A stretch of DNA of 64,000 nucleotides, from contig VGDM01000004.1 of the NCBI GenBank assembly GCA_016869715.1, positions 1 through 64,000 on the forward strand, read 5' to 3'. Below are positions 36,365 through 46,218 of the stretch, in pieces. Source of the DNA: Alphaproteobacteria bacterium (GTDB lineage: Bacteria > Pseudomonadota > Alphaproteobacteria > Acetobacterales > Acetobacteraceae). Position 1 is the first letter of the stretch; each line of letters begins with the position of its first letter. The translations under genes were made by a program, and so were the position numbers. The notes beneath the pieces were generated by a model. That model made no database searches. It had not been told where the DNA came from and was given only the letters and a program-made list of their open reading frames with translations.

Positions 36365-37273
36365 ATGGGAAGGTCAGGGGGATTGGTTTTTGGCCTGAGT
36401 GCCGCCAAACTTTGGCTTGGCCTTGGCATTTCTCTGTTGGCCCCGCTGACTGCTTTTGCCGCGCCCGATAAGCCCGCCAGCCCGCAACGCCCCGCCGCGA
36501 CCAATGCCACTGCGCGCCCCGCGCCGCCTGCGCTTCCCGAACCCTGGGGGCTTTGCGCCGCGGCCATTGCGGCGGCAGAGCGTGATGCCGGGATGCCGGC
36601 GGGTTTGCTTGGCGCCGTCGCCAAGGTTGAAACCGGTCGCCGCGCGCCGGATGGCAGCGTGCAGCCCTGGCCCTGGTCCTATAACGCCGCAGGTGATGGC
36701 CGCAATGCAGCCTCCAATGCCGAGGCGATCCAGGAAGTGCGCGCGATCCAGGCGCGGGGCGTGCGCTCGATTGATATCGGCTGCATGCAGGTCAATTTGC
36801 TGCATCACCCGCAAGCTTTCGCCAGCCTGGAAGCGGGCTTCGACCCAGCCGCCAATGTTGCCTATGCGGTACGGTTCCTGCGCGAATTGCACGCGCGCAC
36901 GGGGGATTGGAACCAGGCGGTTGCCATGTATCACTCCGCCACGCCGGAACGCGGCCTGATCTATCAGCAGCGCGTCATGGCGGCGTTGAGCGGCCAAGGC
37001 TTTGTCCCAGGTCCCGCACCGGGGGTGATCCCGCTGCCCGGCCCCGCCATGGCGGGGCTATGCGCTTCTGGCCGCGGTGCGGTGATGCTGATTGGCGCAC
37101 GCGAACCGAGCCTGAAGCCTGTGCCCACCACGCCCGAGGTTGATCTGCGGCTGCGTGGCGGCGGCGCTCCTGGCCCGGCGGCGCGCACGCGGATCCTATG
37201 CCTGCCGAAAGCGGGCGCAGTCCTGATGGAAGTAGCAGAGGCGCGGCCCTCGGGAGCAGCCGCGCGGCGTTGA
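36365..37273 (+). CDS. Lytic transglycosylase-like protein with SLT domain
   Basis: This 302-aa exported protein begins with a hydrophobic signal segment (about residues 14-33), then a Pro/Ala linker and an SLT-type goose-lysozyme-like domain (about 60-215). The catalytic Glu is likely in GAVAKVETGR (near residue 88); DIGCMQVNLLHHPQAF and NVAYAVRFLRELHARTGDWNQAVAMYHSATPERG follow. It would cleave peptidoglycan glycan strands. The C-terminal 80 residues are family-specific and Gly/Pro-rich. Confidence 0.88.
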   Translation: MGRSGGLVFGLSAAKLWLGLGISLLAPLTAFAAPDKPASPQRPAATNATARPAPPALPEPWGLCAAAIAAAERDAGMPAGLLGAVAKVETGRRAPDGSVQPWPWSYNAAGDGRNAASNAEAIQEVRAIQARGVRSIDIGCMQVNLLHHPQAFASLEAGFDPAANVAYAVRFLRELHARTGDWNQAVAMYHSATPERGLIYQQRVMAALSGQGFVPGPAPGVIPLPGPAMAGLCASGRGAVMLIGAREPSLKPVPTTPEVDLRLRGGGAPGPAARTRILCLPKAGAVLMEVAEARPSGAAARR

Positions 37274-37309
37274 ACGGATTCAGCAGGCGGGCCTTATTGT
37301 CCCACTCGC

Positions 37310-40300
37310 TCAGGGAAAGGCGAAGAGCGCCAGGATATCCTGCACGGCGATATTCTGCGCGAGAATAAGGTCATCCCCCGCGCCACCGTTGAAGTTATTC
37401 GCAAGCCCATTGCCGATGATGATATCCGCGCCGCTGCTGCCCGTGATGGTGATACCCGTTACCCCATCGGCGATCCTCATATGTTCAACATGATTGGGCA
37501 TGGTGAAGGTGACGGAGGTGCCTACTGTGTCTGAACCATCGCCACCGGCTTCCAGCACCAGATCACCGGCATTGTCCACATGGAAGAAATCATTGCCGTT
37601 GCCGCCATCCATGCAATCGGCGCCGCTGCCCCCATAAAGGGTGTCATGGCCACCCAAGTCCCTGAGCGATTTATTGCCGCCAAGGCCATTCATCTGGTTG
37701 TCGGCTTCCGTCCCTACAAGGACATCATCAGTGTCAATGGGTTCCGTGCCGGCGCCCGAAACGGCGATTGCCGATGAGGATGACAAGGTCACCGTACCAT
37801 TGGCGAAGGTGGTAAGGCCGTCACTGGTTGTACCTCGCAACCAGCCTGCATCGGTAAAGGTGATTGTACTGGCGGCATCGCCGTAGATCATCAGCTGTCC
37901 GCCGCCCGAGACTTGCTGGATGATAGAGACAGAAAGAGTGAGCGCCCAACTTCCGCCGGTCAGGTCAATGGCTTCGATGCCCGTGACATAAGTGAGCGGC
38001 AGGAAGGGTTCGGCGTAGACGGGCTCATCCCCGCCCGCTGGACTGGCCATCTGAGAAAGGCCACTGCTTTCCGGAGCGGCGAATGGGCTGAGCGTGTCAT
38101 TCCCGGACATGCCTTCCAGGGTCAAGCTGCCCGAGATCCGCAAACGTATCAAATCATCGCCAGCATCGCCCGAGACAAAAATGGAGTCAAATGAACCTGG
38201 TAGATCAGGAATGATGGTATAATTATGTTCCTCGCCCATGACGGTCGGGCAACCAAAGCCTGAGACGTTCAATGCGTCATTGCCATCACCGCCAAGAATG
38301 CCGTCAAAGCCGCCGCCGTCAACCAGATCATTTCCTGAGCCGCCAAGCAGGGTATCTGCGGTCGCAAGGTAGCTGATTTCGCTGGCGACGCCGGACGTGG
38401 CAAGAAGAGTGTCATTGCCAATGTCACCCGAAATGTAATCCGATCCCGCGCCACCGTCCAGTACATCATGCCCATCGGCACCTTGGATGGTATCACCGCC
38501 AAGTCCACCGTAGAGGCTTTAGGCCCCGTTCAACCCCAAAATGCTGTCATTGAAATCGGAGCCCAGCACCGCCTCGAAGCTGGAAAGCGAATCTGTACCG
38601 CTGAGCCCATCCTGCGCGCGCGCTGGCCAGATTGACTGTCACCTCAGCCAAGGCGCTGCTGTAATCCACCGTATCATTTCCGGCGCCGCCAACTAGGCTA
38701 TCGCTGCCGGCGCCGCCGGCAAGCAGATTATCCCCGCCGCTGCCAAGCAGGGTATCCGCACCGTCACCGCCACGCGCATTTTCAATGCTGATCAGCGTAT
38801 CGGCATCACCGCCTGCGGCATTGAAGCCGCGCCCGGTGGCAAGATCGACACTGACTGCCCCTGCGGCGCCAGTGTAATCCACCATATCGGCGCCATTGCC
38901 GCCATTGATCGTATCGAGCCCGTCATAGGGGCGGAGGATATTGTTGTTGTCATCGCCAAGGAGCGAATCGGCTTGATAGGATCCAGCAACATTGGGCACG
39001 CCCGAAAGACTGTCTGTGCCGCCATGCCGGTCCTGTGCAATCCCCAATACCAAATCCACAGTGACACTATGGGCAGCGCTGCCGCTGCAATAATCCGCGA
39101 AAAACAGAGCTACCGGCCCAAAGCCTTCGATCGTGTCATTGCCGCCTCCGCCGTCAAAGGAAATTGCGCTTCCAGTGCCGGTGCTGGAGACTTGCGCAAC
39201 ATTATGACCCGCAGTGCCTTGCGGAATCTCCATGGCCGTCACCAAGGCGATTTGTGAACCGCCATGGGAGACAGAGGCGCCATGTGAGTTGACATTTGTG
39301 CCCGGCCCTAAAGAAACGCCAAGGAATGAAATGGAAATCGCCGAACCTTCAAAATAGACCAGATCGCCGATGCCATCGCCGGCATTGATCAGGTCGCTGC
39401 CACCCACACCGCCGGTCAGCGTATCATTGCGAGCGCCACCGGAGAGGTTTTTGCCGTATTCATTGCCGCAGATGCTGTCCCCAAATTTGGAGCCAATGAT
39501 GCCGCCAATACCGACAAGCGTATCCACCGCGCCACCGGTTTCAGATGCGCGGCCTGTCTGCAGATTGACAGTCACCACACCGACAGCATCGGCGTAGGAG
39601 GCGTAATCATAATCAAAGCCGGTTTTGCGCCCGACAGTTGAATCGCTGCCCGCGCCACCAGCCAGCGTATCACTGCGATCATTCTGCAAAAGGGTGAGCA
39701 AGGTGCCGTCGTAATTGCCGATAACAAGGTCATCCAGCCCGTCGCCATTGACATCCGCCGCGGTAGGCCCGGCATCCATGCCAACATCAATGCCATTGAA
39801 GGGATTGTTGAGGCCGGTCAGTCCAATATGGGTTGTGCCGTCATTGCGCTAGACACGCAGCGTTCCACCCGCTATCCCGACGACAAAATCAAGATCACTG
39901 TCGCCATCAATATCCACATAGGTACCGCCTGTCGCCGAAAAAAGGGAGCCTTCCCGCCCCGAATAAGGGCCAGGCACCAGCGAAAACCCTGAAGAATTCT
40001 GATGGAGCCAGAGACCGCTTGGGATGATGGTGAGATCATCATCCCCATCACCGTCAAAATCGGCGAGGGTCAAATTCTGGGAGCTTAGGTAGCTTACAGG
40101 AAAAAGGGGTATATTCAGAAAAGGATTTCGTGCTTTTGACAGCAGCGTGAAACTTGTCCCGCCATCATTACGGTAAACGCGAAGTCCACCGCTATCGGCG
40201 CCAATCAGCAAATCCGCATCGCCGTCGCGATCTATATCGCCGAGCATAATGACTGCCGCTTCGGGGAAATCAGCAGCCAGAACAGGGAATGGGTTAGCAA

Positions 40301-40773
40301 TCCAGGCATTATAAACGCCATTGTCATTTCGATATGCATAGAGCGCGCTGTTACCGGTAATCGCACCCCCTGAGCCGGTATAGGTGGTACCCGCGACCAG
40401 CAGATCGAGGTCGCCATCACTATCGATATCGGCGAAGGCTGGGCTTGAACGATAAACTACATCTATGCTGGAAAGGGGTCGGAAGAATCCAGCACGAAGC
40501 CATCACCCCCACCACCAGCAATCAGCGTATCGGCCCTATCACCGCCAAGCAAAGAATCAGCGCCGGGCCCACCAATCACGGCATCAGCACCGCCAAGGTC
40601 CAGATAGGTATCGGCGCCGGCAAGCAGGTTGATCGTGTCATTGCCGGCTGTGTCGGTCAGGTTGTTATCGCCAATGGTCGCGGAGATGAAGAATCCTTCC
40701 CGAAAAGACGAAGCTGAGCTGCGATGGACGAGCTGCCGCTGGCATCTGCTAGGGCGCGGCCTTGCTCGCTCAT
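37310..40773 (-). pseudogene. RTX / FG-GAP repeat protein gene, broken by stops and frameshifts
   Basis: One minus-strand gene of about 1150 codons is recognisable. It starts with RTX-like nonapeptides (GADSLLGGDRADTLIAGGGGD), then FG-GAP/VCBS-type repeats (ADIDSDGDLDLLVAG, LADFDGDGDDDL, VDIDGDSDLDFVVG, ADVNGDGLDDLVIG), then many calcium-binding GGxGxD repeats and a short hydrophobic tail (QDILALFAFP) typical of type I secretion. It is interrupted by a frameshift near 40471-40479, a TAG at 39849-39851 where the repeat expects Tyr (LRV-x-RNDG), a frameshift in a GC run near 38613-38623 and a TAA at 38519-38521. The 5' end (40773 or 40745) is uncertain and may hold another shift. No type I secretion genes are nearby. 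Confidence 0.8.
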
Positions 40774-40957
40774 GCCTGAAGCAAAATGTGACGCTATCTG
40801 AAGAGGAAACTGAGTAAGCTACAATTTGTCACAGCAGCCTTGGGGTCTAGGCAACGGGAAAGAGCGAAACCCGTCGCCGATTTATATCCCGCGTCGGAAT
40901 TTCTACCCTGTGTTGTAAATTTGCCAAAACCCTGGAAATTCTTTGTCTTGGTGGGGA

Positions 40958-42232
40958 TCACCCACCCCCAAGCCGCGCCATGCCGCCCATGTAGGGTCGC
41001 AGTACTTCCGGAATGGCGATGCTGCCATCCGCCTGCTGATGGGTTTCCAGCACCGCAATGAGCGCGCGCCCCACCGCCACGCCGGACCCGTTCAGCGTAT
41101 GGAGGAAATGCGCGCCCTTGCCGTCCTTAGCGCGGAAGCGCGCCCCCATGCGGCGCGCCTGGAAGTCCCGGCAATTGGAGCAGGATGAAATCTCCCGCCA
41201 CGCCTGCTGGCCAGGCAGCCAGACTTCCAGATCATAGGTGCGCGCGGCACCAAAACCCGTATCGCCAGCGCATAGAATAATCCGCCGCCACACCAGGCCC
41301 AATTCGGTCAGCACGCGTTCCGCACAGCGAATCATGCGCTCATGTTCGGCGTCGCTATCTTCCGGCTTCACGATGGAAACCAGTTCCACCTTCGCGAATT
41401 GATGCTGGCGCAGCATGCCGCGCGTATCGCGCCCGGCGCTGCCGGCTTCAGACCGGAAGCAGGGCGAAAGCGCGGTCAGACGCAAGGGAAGATCGACTTC
41501 CGCCAAAATCTCCTGCGCGGCGAAATTGGTCAGCGGCACTTCGGCGGTTGGGATCAGCCAGCGGCCATCGGTGGTCCGGAACAAATCCTCAGCGAATTTC
41601 GGCAATTGGCCGGTGCCGTACATGGTGGTGTCATTCACCAAAAGCGGTACGGCGCTTTCGGTATAACCATGTGCTTCCGTGTGCAGATTGAGCATCCATT
41701 GCCCAAGGGCGCGTTCCAGCCGCGCGAGGGCGCCTTTCAGCACCGTGAAGCGCGCACCGGCAAGCTTGGCCGCGGTTGCGAAATCCATCAGCCCAAGCGC
41801 TTCGCCCAATTCGAAATGTTGCTTCGGCTTGAAGGGAAGTGTCGGCGGCATGCCATGCTGATGCTTCACCAGATTGGCGCTTTCATCGCGCCCATCCGGC
41901 ACTTCGGCGTCCAAGATATTGGGGAGCGTTTCCAGGACAGCCTGTTGCGCAGCTTCGGCCTCGGCGGCTTCGGCTTCCAGGGTGGCCATGTCATTGCGCA
42001 GTTGCACCGCTTCGGCTTCCAGCGCTGCCGTATCGGCGCCATGGCGCTTGGCGATCCCAATATCCTTGGACAGCGCATTGCGCCGCGCCTGCTTTTCCTG
42101 CAACGCGCTTTGCGCCGCACGCCGCGCCTCATCATGCGACAAAATCCCAGAAGCCGCCGGGGCCATGCCGCGCCGCGCCAAAGCTGCATCGAAAGCCGCC
42201 GGGTCGCCGCGCAATCGCCTTATGTCTTGCAT
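40958..42232 (-). CDS. serS: Seryl-tRNA synthetase
   Basis: The 424-aa class II synthetase has the long N-terminal coiled-coil arm (about residues 30-105). Motif 2 is at [24 protein letters not shown], motif 3 is in [18 protein letters not shown], and the serine pocket TAEVPLTN is present. It charges tRNA-Ser (and tRNA-Sec where present). It is the last gene of the tatB-tatC-serS run. Confidence 0.97.
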   Translation of the reverse strand: MQDIRRLRGDPAAFDAALARRGMAPAASGILSHDEARRAAQSALQEKQARRNALSKDIGIAKRHGADTAALEAEAVQLRNDMATLEAEAAEAEAAQQAVLETLPNILDAEVPDGRDESANLVKHQHGMPPTLPFKPKQHFELGEALGLMDFATAAKLAGARFTVLKGALARLERALGQWMLNLHTEAHGYTESAVPLLVNDTTMYGTGQLPKFAEDLFRTTDGRWLIPTAEVPLTNFAAQEILAEVDLPLRLTALSPCFRSEAGSAGRDTRGMLRQHQFAKVELVSIVKPEDSDAEHERMIRCAERVLTELGLVWRRIILCAGDTGFGAARTYDLEVWLPGQQAWREISSCSNCRDFQARRMGARFRAKDGKGAHFLHTLNGSGVAVGRALIAVLETHQQADGSIAIPEVLRPYMGGMARLGGG

Positions 42233-42307
42233 GATACAGACCCTTTTAGAGCATTTTTAAGCCAAGTGGAAACAGTTAGCGGCTCGGAAAATGCGACCAA
42301 ACAAGCG

Positions 42308-42353
42308 TTTAGTGCGTGTCGCGTGAGCCCATGCGAACGAGACGCACGCTAAA
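42308..42353. repeat. Imperfect inverted repeat between tatC and serS
   Basis: Arms TTTAGTGCGTGTCGCGT and its near-complement ACGAGACGCACGCTAAA flank a short loop. There is no U-run on either side, so it is not a canonical terminator. It may be a REP-like palindrome or an mRNA-stabilising hairpin between tatC and serS. Confidence 0.5.
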
Positions 42354-42360
42354 GGGATCG

Positions 42361-43158
42361 TTACGTCTTACTACACTCGCCTTCGGTCTTCGGTACCACC
42401 CACCGCGCCGCCAGGATGGAAATTTCATAAAGCAGGATTAACGGCACCGCCAAGCCGATTTGGCTGATCACATCTGGCGGAGTCAGGATGGCAGCCGCCA
42501 CGAACATGCCAACAATGGCGTAGCGCCGACCTTTGCGCAGGCTTTCCACATTCAGAATACCAACCCGACATAAAAGCGTGAGCAGCACCGGCAATTGGAA
42601 GGCAATGCCAAAGGCCAGGATCATATGCATGACCAGCGACAGATACTCACCCACCTTCGCTTCCAACTGCACCGGAACGCCTTCCGATCCCGGCGGTGTT
42701 TCGAAGGAGATGAAGAATTGCCAGGCCAGCGGGAAGATGAAGTAATAGGCCAAAGCCGCGCCCGCCAAAAACAGAAAGGGCGAGGCGATGAGGAAGGGCA
42801 TGATCGCGCGCTTTTCGCTCCGATAGAGCCCCGGCGCCACAAACAGCCAAAGCTGCGTGGCCCACATCGGGAAGGAAAAGAACACGGCGCCGAAGAAGGC
42901 CACCTTCAAATAGGTGAAGAAGGCTTCATAAAGCGCCGTGAAGATCATACGCCGATCGCCGCCGCCCTGCTTCATCAGGATATCGGCCAAAGGCTGCGCG
43001 AGGAACGCGTAAATCTGCGGCGAGAAATAATAGCAGACCGCAAAAGCCGCAGCGAAACCGCCAATGGACCAGAGAAGCCGCGTGCGCAGCTCCTTCAAAT
43101 GGTCCATGAGTGGCATGGCCTTGTCGTTTATCGGATCGTCATCCCGGGTGGTGGACAC
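42361..43158 (-). CDS. tatC: Sec-independent protein translocase TatC
   Basis: The 265-aa protein has six membrane helices and the TatC signatures MPLMDHLKELRTRLLWS at the N-terminus and a conserved Glu in the second cytoplasmic region. TatC recognises twin-arginine leaders with TatB. It starts with GTG 9 nt after tatB. The TRAP receptor in this window is a probable client. Confidence 0.95.
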   Translation of the reverse strand: MSTTRDDDPINDKAMPLMDHLKELRTRLLWSIGGFAAAFAVCYYFSPQIYAFLAQPLADILMKQGGGDRRMIFTALYEAFFTYLKVAFFGAVFFSFPMWATQLWLFVAPGLYRSEKRAIMPFLIASPFLFLAGAALAYYFIFPLAWQFFISFETPPGSEGVPVQLEAKVGEYLSLVMHMILAFGIAFQLPVLLTLLCRVGILNVESLRKGRRYAIVGMFVAAAILTPPDVISQIGLAVPLILLYEISILAARWVVPKTEGECSKT

Positions 43159-43167
43159 GGAAATTCC

Positions 43168-43662
43168 TCAAGCGCTGGCGGCGGGTGGGCTGGATGACGT
43201 AGCAGGCGGGGCCGGCGCGGGTTCAGGCGCGGGCGGCAAGGGGGCGGCGAAGCGCGCAACCGTTGGCGGCACGAAGGCAGGCGAATCAGGGGCTGGCGGC
43301 AAGGGCGGGGGCACATAGGGCGCGGGCGGCGGCGGCATGAAGGTGTCGCGCAGCGGGTCCTCGGCCATGGTGTTCTGCAGCGTGCCATCCGCATCCACAG
43401 CTTTTTGGATTTCGCCCTTGATGTCGAAGCTGCGGATATCGTTGATGGTGCTTTTCATTTCCTGGATCGAATTGCGCACATCATCCAGCTTGGCTTCGCG
43501 CACCAGCTCATCGGCCTGTTGCTGGAATTCCCCGGCCATGCGGCGCAGCTTCTGCACGCTCTTCGCGACACCGCGAATGGCCTCCGGCAAATCCTTCGGA
43601 CCGATAATGACAATGGCCACCACCGCAATCACCGCGATTTCTGACCAGGCGAGGTCGAACAT
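43168..43662 (-). CDS. tatB: Sec-independent protein translocase TatB
   Basis: The 164-aa protein starts MFDLAWSEIAVIAVVAIVIIGP, the TatB membrane helix with the conserved Glu8, followed by KDLPEAIRGVAKSVQKLRRMAGEF (amphipathic helix) and a Pro-rich tail. TatB forms the receptor with TatC. The expected tatA gene is missing from its usual place between scpB and tatB. Confidence 0.93.
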   Translation of the reverse strand: MFDLAWSEIAVIAVVAIVIIGPKDLPEAIRGVAKSVQKLRRMAGEFQQQADELVREAKLDDVRNSIQEMKSTINDIRSFDIKGEIQKAVDADGTLQNTMAEDPLRDTFMPPPPAPYVPPPLPPAPDSPAFVPPTVARFAAPLPPAPEPAPAPPATSSSPPAASA

Positions 43663-43773
43663 GTTATCCTTTGTCCCCGCGCGTCACTTTAACGGGGGTG
43701 TTGCGTTAGCAGGAAGCCGGATGCGCGCCAACCGGCCCGATATGGCGCGCCACCCGCCTCAATGAAAGCCGTG

Positions 43774-44817
43774 TCAGGTCTCGGCGCGCGGAAAGACGAA
43801 GGCGCGTTCGGGGTCGAGTGCGACGGCAATTCGCTCCCCGCGCCTGAGCCGCCGCCCCGGGGGTAGCCTGGCATGCAGGTGCAATAGCCCGCCCGCGCCA
43901 TCGGGCAGCGCCAAATGGGCCAGCGTGGTGGCGCCGAGCAGGCGGAAGGCTTCAACCTCCACAACCGGGCCTTCGGCGCCAAGCTTCAGCCCCTCCGGCC
44001 GGACGAGCACCTCAACCTCGGCGCCTTCGGCGAAGCCGGGGGCGGCCAGGGCGCCGAGTGCGGTCTCGGCCAGGCCGGCGGTGATGCGGGCGGGCAGGCC
44101 ATTCACCTCCCCCAAAAAGCTCGCAACATAGCGATCTGTGGGCGCCAGATATAGCACTTCCGGCGCGCCCACCTGCAAAATGCGGCCCTGCCGCATCAGG
44201 GCAATGCGGTCACCCATGAACATGGCTTCTTCCGCGTCATGCGTCACCAGCAGGGTCGCAATGCCGGCTTCCTGCAGCACATGCAGCGTGTCATCGCGCA
44301 CTTTCTCCCGCAGTCGCGCATCCAGGCTGGCGAAAGCCTCATCCAGCAACAGCACTGTGGGGCGGGGGGCGAGGGCGCGGGCGAGTGCCACGCGCTGCTG
44401 CTGCCCGCCTGAGAGCATATGCGGAAAGGCATTCTGGAAGGCTTCCAGTCCCACACGGGCTAGCGCATCCATCACGCGCCAGACCCTTTCGCCGCGCGGG
44501 GCGAAGCGCAGCCCGAAGGCGACATTCTCGGCCACCGTCAGATGCGGAAACAACGCGTAATCCTGAAAGACAAAGCCGATATGCCGCGCTTCGGGCGGCA
44601 CTTCCCGCCCAGCTTCAGCAATCAGCCGACCACCAATGTCAATCCGCCCATGCTGGAGCGGTTCAAGCCCTGCCGCGAGGCGCAATAGCGTGGTCTTGCC
44701 GCAGCCAGAGGCACCCAGCAGGCAGACAATCTCCCCTGCCGCGACACTGAGTTCAATGCCGGCCAGAACCTCCCGCGCGCCATAGGCATGGCGGATATCG
44801 GCGAAGTTGAGGCTCAC
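43774..44817 (-). CDS. ABC transporter ATP-binding protein (FbpC/PotA-like) with TOBE domain
   Basis: This 347-aa ATPase has Walker A GASGCGKT (residues 35-42), the Q-loop FVFQDYALFPHLTV, signature LSGGQQQRVALARAL and Walker B VLLLDEAFASLD (Ala replaces the usual Pro after Glu). A C-terminal TOBE-type region runs from about 240. It resembles the Fe(III)/spermidine/sulfate group. The GTG start overlaps the scpB TGA by 4 nt. No permease or binding protein is adjacent, so its partners must be elsewhere. Confidence 0.88.
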   Translation of the reverse strand: MSLNFADIRHAYGAREVLAGIELSVAAGEIVCLLGASGCGKTTLLRLAAGLEPLQHGRIDIGGRLIAEAGREVPPEARHIGFVFQDYALFPHLTVAENVAFGLRFAPRGERVWRVMDALARVGLEAFQNAFPHMLSGGQQQRVALARALAPRPTVLLLDEAFASLDARLREKVRDDTLHVLQEAGIATLLVTHDAEEAMFMGDRIALMRQGRILQVGAPEVLYLAPTDRYVASFLGEVNGLPARITAGLAETALGALAAPGFAEGAEVEVLVRPEGLKLGAEGPVVEVEAFRLLGATTLAHLALPDGAGGLLHLHARLPPGRRLRRGERIAVALDPERAFVFPRAET

Positions 44818-45464
44818 CTGTCGCCGGCTTCCTCGGCAGCTTCGGGGGTCGGTGCGGGGGCTTCTTCCTCGGCTTCGTCCCTGCTGATGGGCGCATTCAG
44901 GCCGGGCAAGGGCGGCGCATCGCCGGTGATCAATTCTTCCTTGCGCGGCAGATCGGCCAGCGATTTCAGGGAGAACTGTTCCAAAAACTTCGGCGTGGTG
45001 CCCCAAAGCGTGGGTCGGCCCGGCACTTCCCGCCGTCCGCGCGGCGCCACCAGGCCAAGTTCTAGCAGCGCTTCAAGCGTCGTTTGCGCGAGCGTGGCGC
45101 CCCGGATTTCTTCCACATCGCCCCGCGTGCAGGGCTGGTGATAGGCGATGATGGCAAGCGCTTCCATTGCCGCTCGCGGTAGCCGACGAGGGCTTTCAAC
45201 CACCTTGGTCAGCCGGGGCGCGAGGTCCGCCGCCGTGCGAAAGGCATAGCCGCCGCCGATTTCAGCCAGGACCACGCCGCGCCCTTCACAGGCGGCAGCA
45301 AGCGCTGCGCAGGTAGAGGTGGCGGAAACGCCTTCGGGCAGCACCGCGGCAAGGGTTTGCGGTGATACCGGGTGGTCGGCAGCGAAAATCACTGCCTCCG
45401 CAATGCGGAGCGCCGCGGCCATGGTCGCTTCATCGGGCGCCGTGGTTTCAGTCGGTTCTTCCAT
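44814..45464 (-). CDS. scpB: Segregation and condensation protein B
   Basis: The 216-aa kleisin-associated protein has two winged-helix domains (AEAVIFAADHPVSPQTLAAVLPEG; RAAMEALAIIAYHQPCTRGDVEEIRG) and an acidic C-terminus. It works with ScpA and SMC in chromosome condensation. It overlaps scpA by 17 nt, as is common, and the following ABC ATPase by 4 nt. Confidence 0.93.
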   Translation of the reverse strand: MEEPTETTAPDEATMAAALRIAEAVIFAADHPVSPQTLAAVLPEGVSATSTCAALAAACEGRGVVLAEIGGGYAFRTAADLAPRLTKVVESPRRLPRAAMEALAIIAYHQPCTRGDVEEIRGATLAQTTLEALLELGLVAPRGRREVPGRPTLWGTTPKFLEQFSLKSLADLPRKEELITGDAPPLPGLNAPISRDEAEEEAPAPTPEAAEEAGDR

Positions 45465-46209
45465 CGCTGCCCCCTTCTTCTGTCCGACGACGGATCATGA
45501 TCGGCGCGAAGGCCGCTTCCTGGCGCATATCTATCCCGCCGCCGCGCGCCATTTCCAAGCCCGCAACCAAGGTGGCCGCAAGCGCCGCGCGCTGTTCCAC
45601 CGGATCGTCAAAGCCTTCCGGCAAAAAGTCGCGCAATTCGGACCAGCTTGGCAGGGCGCCGACCAGCTTGGTGAGCCGATCCAAGGCTTCCTGCACGGTA
45701 AAAAGCTTGCGCGGCTTGGGCCGATAAGGCCGCGCAGCCATGGCCCGGCGGCGCCCGTTGACATAGGCTTGCAGCAGCGCCGGCAGATCGGCGGAGATGC
45801 CGGAACGGTCTTCCACCTTAAGCCGTTCCGGCGCGCCACGGGCGAACACATCATGGCCAAGCCAGGGGCGGCGGTTCAGCCACAGCGCGGCGGCGCGCAT
45901 CCGCTCCAGCGTCGCCAGCCGATCTGTCAGCGCCTCGGCCAGCGCTTCGGCATCTTCGCCTTCCACCCGTTCCGGCGGGATCAGCATGCGGGATTTCAGC
46001 CAAGCAAGCCAGGCGGCCATGACCAGCCAATCCGCCGCCAATTCCAGCCGAATGCGGCGCGCGCCTTCAATAACCGCCAAATATTGATCGACCAGGGCGA
46101 CGATGGAGAGCTTGGCCAGATCCACCTTCTGCGCCCGGGCGAGTTCCAGCAGCAAATCAAGCGGGCCTTCATAGCCATCAAGCTGCAATTGGAGGGAGGA
46201 GTCGCTCAT
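45448..46209 (-). CDS. scpA: Segregation and condensation protein A
   Basis: The 253-aa kleisin has the N-terminal YEGPLDLLLELARAQKVDLAKLSI motif, the AADWLVMAAWLAWLKSRMLIP segment and a C-terminal winged helix (RAALAATLVAGLEMARGG). It bridges the SMC heads with ScpB. It follows the M50 protease gene by 9 nt, which is the usual order in this lineage. Confidence 0.95.
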   Translation of the reverse strand: MSDSSLQLQLDGYEGPLDLLLELARAQKVDLAKLSIVALVDQYLAVIEGARRIRLELAADWLVMAAWLAWLKSRMLIPPERVEGEDAEALAEALTDRLATLERMRAAALWLNRRPWLGHDVFARGAPERLKVEDRSGISADLPALLQAYVNGRRRAMAARPYRPKPRKLFTVQEALDRLTKLVGALPSWSELRDFLPEGFDDPVEQRAALAATLVAGLEMARGGGIDMRQEAAFAPIMIRRRTEEGGSDGRTD

Positions 46210-46218
46210 CTGGTTCCG

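Noticed and set aside
26645-39851. Alternative genetic code with TAA or TAG read as an amino acid
   Set aside because: Both codons are used as normal terminators in intact genes, and different residues would be needed at different sites.
43774-45006. N-terminal extension of the ABC ATPase into scpB
   Set aside because: The extra 63 residues lie inside scpB and resemble nothing; the GTG at 44817 gives a standard N-terminus.
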